Source: a virus
Direction: 5' to 3' (one strand)
Virus record (IMG/VR): IMGVR_UViG_3300044640_002737
Coordinates: 62,001 to 126,000 of that record
Length of the DNA: 64,000 nt
Shown here: positions 62,410 to 64,000 of the stretch, in pieces
How the letters are laid out: every line of letters starts with the position of its first letter
Numbering within the stretch: the first letter of the stretch is position 1
Translations under genes and position numbers: made by a program
The notes under the pieces: model-generated
What the model was told of the DNA's origin: nothing
Seen by the model: the letters and a program-made list of their open reading frames with translations, nothing else
Databases searched by the model: none

Positions 62410-63604
62410 TATTTCTTTTATTAAATAATTCCTTTAAAGGATCATATGCTGAATCTATTTGATTCGTAACTGCCCACCAGCATAGTGCTACAGTTATCAT
62501 TAAGGTTACTATAAATGTTACCCATTTAGCCCATGTAGGTGGTTCAACTGTGATGTATGAGAATTCCTCAAAGTTCTTTCTTTTGTACTCTTTCCCAACA
62601 TTAACCAATATTGAATTTGCTATATTATCGACGTCGAAATTATCTCTTGACATTATATCCTCTCTGACATCTGGTATGATCCTTCTTTCCGGTGACCATG
62701 TAAATGGTCTGGTCCATTGGATCTTTCTGGTTTTACTATTAAGACCTATACAAACAACTAACTCATTATCATTTCCGCCGTCCCAGTATGCTTCCTGCAT
62801 ATTAGCTGCTAAAGCAGATTGATCAACGAAGAATAGTAAATATATTCTTGCGTGTTTTTTGGTTCCGAGATGTCCATTTAGATATTTTGCCCATTGTTTC
62901 ATCCTATTGACTTCCCATTTCTTCACCCATTTAACTTTATCCAATCCAAGAACTGTCTCCTGTTGGAATCCGTCTATATCGGGATATTCAAATAGTTTAT
63001 ATGCTTTTACATCATCCTCGGTAACATCAGCAAAATCGAAAGCTGTGTGAGCTGCCTGTACTCTATTCTCATACCAATGACTTGTAGTCGTAGCTTCTGC
63101 TGTTAGTGGATCTGCATTCCAATTAACCCTGTACATATCCCCATCCTGTCCACATCCACCGCTATGATCAATATCCCTGTTTAGCTCTACAAATTCTGGT
63201 GTGTCTTTCCATTTCTTAACAAGATAATCGTAATATGATTTTGATACTGTAAATTCATTACCCAGTGAATTTACAACTGTCCAGCGTTCATAATTCTCGT
63301 CACAATATGAACAGTCATAAGAAACAGTTGTTGTGCAATTTTTACCGCAACTAACCGTCCTTGTGCATGTTCGATGTACGTAAGTTTCCCAATACTCATA
63401 GTATCTGGCTTCGACTATAAGAGCACCGTGATACTCAGTGTCATTCACCTGTACTTTTTCGACCGTGAATTTAAAAATCCCAATGAATACAAAGCAAACA
63501 GCTAGAGGAATAGCTCCTTCCCACCATGCTAAATATTTAGGAAACCACTTCAGCATAACTGCTGCTGCAAGAACTGGTATAAGTAATGAAAGCCAAATAG
63601 ACAT
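62393..63604 (-). CDS. Large membrane protein, TPM-like soluble part
   Basis: 403 residues. Two membrane helices at the N-terminus and one near the C-terminus (about 360-385) flank a large periplasmic or cytosolic part with Cys-rich clusters (CTRTVSCGKNCTTTVSYDC, then CSYC) and a segment WDGGNDNELVVCIGLN that resembles TPM-type domains. Lies beside a LemA-like gene, as TPM proteins often do in bacteria. Confidence 0.75.
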   Translation of the reverse strand: MSIWLSLLIPVLAAAVMLKWFPKYLAWWEGAIPLAVCFVFIGIFKFTVEKVQVNDTEYHGALIVEARYYEYWETYVHRTCTRTVSCGKNCTTTVSYDCSYCDENYERWTVVNSLGNEFTVSKSYYDYLVKKWKDTPEFVELNRDIDHSGGCGQDGDMYRVNWNADPLTAEATTTSHWYENRVQAAHTAFDFADVTEDDVKAYKLFEYPDIDGFQQETVLGLDKVKWVKKWEVNRMKQWAKYLNGHLGTKKHARIYLLFFVDQSALAANMQEAYWDGGNDNELVVCIGLNSKTRKIQWTRPFTWSPERRIIPDVREDIMSRDNFDVDNIANSILVNVGKEYKRKNFEEFSYITVEPPTWAKWVTFIVTLMITVALCWWAVTNQIDSAYDPLKELFNKRNNGYRY

Positions 63605-63627
63605 AATGATTATTTTTAATTGTTTAT

Positions 63628-63659
63628 AAAAAAAGCCAGCCTTTACGACTGGCTTTTTG
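63628..63659 (-). terminator. Terminator of the LemA-like gene
   Basis: Stem AAAGCCAGCC/GACTGGCTTT-type with A and T runs on either side. Confidence 0.8.
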
Positions 63660-63672
63660 ACTTATGTTATTA

Positions 63673-64000
63673 TTAAAATACGCTTACATCGTTATCCTTA
63701 CCTGACTTGATAACGCCATCTGTACGGTCCGATGTAATAGGTTTGTATACTAATCTTGTTCTACCCATGAAGGTTGATAGGATAAAACCTGAAGGAAATC
63801 TAGTCATTATATTATCATGTGATAGAACGATGTCTTGGATCATTTTTTCCTGCATGAAGAAACCATCTCTCTGTCCCTCTACGGTTCTACTTAAATCAGC
63901 ATATAAGGAGGATACAGTTTCATAATTTGAATTTGGATTTGATTCCTGGATCCATTTCATAAATACCTGCGGTGCATCTTTTCTTCCTTGCATAATGATA
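63673..64000 (-). CDS. LemA-like protein, 5' end outside window
   Basis: The frame is open to the right edge; the ATG at 63993 may be internal. LSRTVEGQRDGFFMQEKM, then HDNIMTRFPSGFILSTF, follows the LemA pattern (helices, then an FP-G motif). LemA proteins carry an N-terminal membrane helix, expected beyond the edge. Only 109 codons are visible. Confidence 0.6.
   Translation of the reverse strand, partial: IIMQGRKDAPQVFMKWIQESNPNSNYETVSSLYADLSRTVEGQRDGFFMQEKMIQDIVLSHDNIMTRFPSGFILSTFMGRTRLVYKPITSDRTDGVIKSGKDNDVSVF

Noticed and set aside
1-64000. CRISPR array
   Set aside because: Repeats found are hairpin cassettes, promoters and short tandem words; none has regular 25-40-base repeats with unique equal-length spacers.
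1-64000. Genome-wide recoding of TAG
   Set aside because: Most genes end in TAA; the few ending in TAG have normal ends and no conserved extension. Only the frame at 50723 shows an in-frame TAG.
1-64000. Insertion sequence or integrase
   Set aside because: No transposase or integrase motif seen; the only mobile-type gene is the GIY-YIG endonuclease.

Overview
The window looks like part of the genome of a large tailed phage that infects a Bacteroidota (Flavobacterium-like) host. Genes are short, tightly packed and often overlapping, and most belong to small conserved phage families or are unrecognised. There are tRNA-like genes, phage DNA-metabolism genes, and no ribosomal or central-metabolism genes. 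The host group is inferred from about 40 promoters ending in the Bacteroidota -7 element TAnnTTTG, from Bacteroidota-style lipoproteins, from a protein with a type IX secretion-like tail, and from several small families I associate with Flavobacterium phages.

Layout. 1-2.9 kb: minus-strand operon of five virion-type genes. 3.1-7 kb: small minus-strand genes with repeat-rich and GC-rich gaps. 7.1-7.7 kb: three tRNA-like genes. 7.7-20 kb: many one- to four-gene minus-strand units, each with an early-type promoter and a terminator, plus the 364-residue DUF932-like gene. 20-24 kb: RecA-like ATPase, then two plus-strand peptidoglycan hydrolases. 24-32.5 kb: long minus-strand early operons including a rhomboid protease. 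32.5-33.6 kb: non-coding divergent region of low complexity. 33.6-35.4 kb: plus-strand virion-type genes (ADP-ribosyltransferase-like, annexin-like, lipoprotein). 35.4-42.9 kb: minus-strand early operons of small proteins. 43-49 kb: mixed late and accessory genes (LRR protein, cysteine-peptidase-like, Myb-like, GIY-YIG). 49-54.3 kb: peptidyl-tRNA hydrolase-like gene with an amber third codon, HD protein, CHC2-type zinc protein, T9SS-tail protein and a second tRNA-like cluster with a candidate amber suppressor tRNA. 54.3-59.7 kb: Fpg glycosylase, hotdog thioesterase, methyltransferase and PhyH dioxygenase. 59.8-64 kb: M28 peptidase, a further virion-type gene, and a membrane protein next to a LemA-like gene.

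Two regulatory classes stand out. Early or middle genes, mostly on the minus strand, follow a promoter of the form TTTTTTTATC, about 14 bases, TATATTTG. A second set follows a short GATATATAG-like box just before the start codon, which I read as a late promoter. Nearly all genes with the second box, or lying in its operons, encode proteins that begin with a short shared leader (M-K-x-[IL]-K-x-[FY] ending in [ILV]-x-E). This resembles the T4 capsid-targeting sequence, which is removed by the prohead protease and marks proteins packed in the head and injected with DNA. About twenty such genes are seen here, with very different bodies. They look like a large set of packaged, probably injected proteins, and are the most interesting system in the window.
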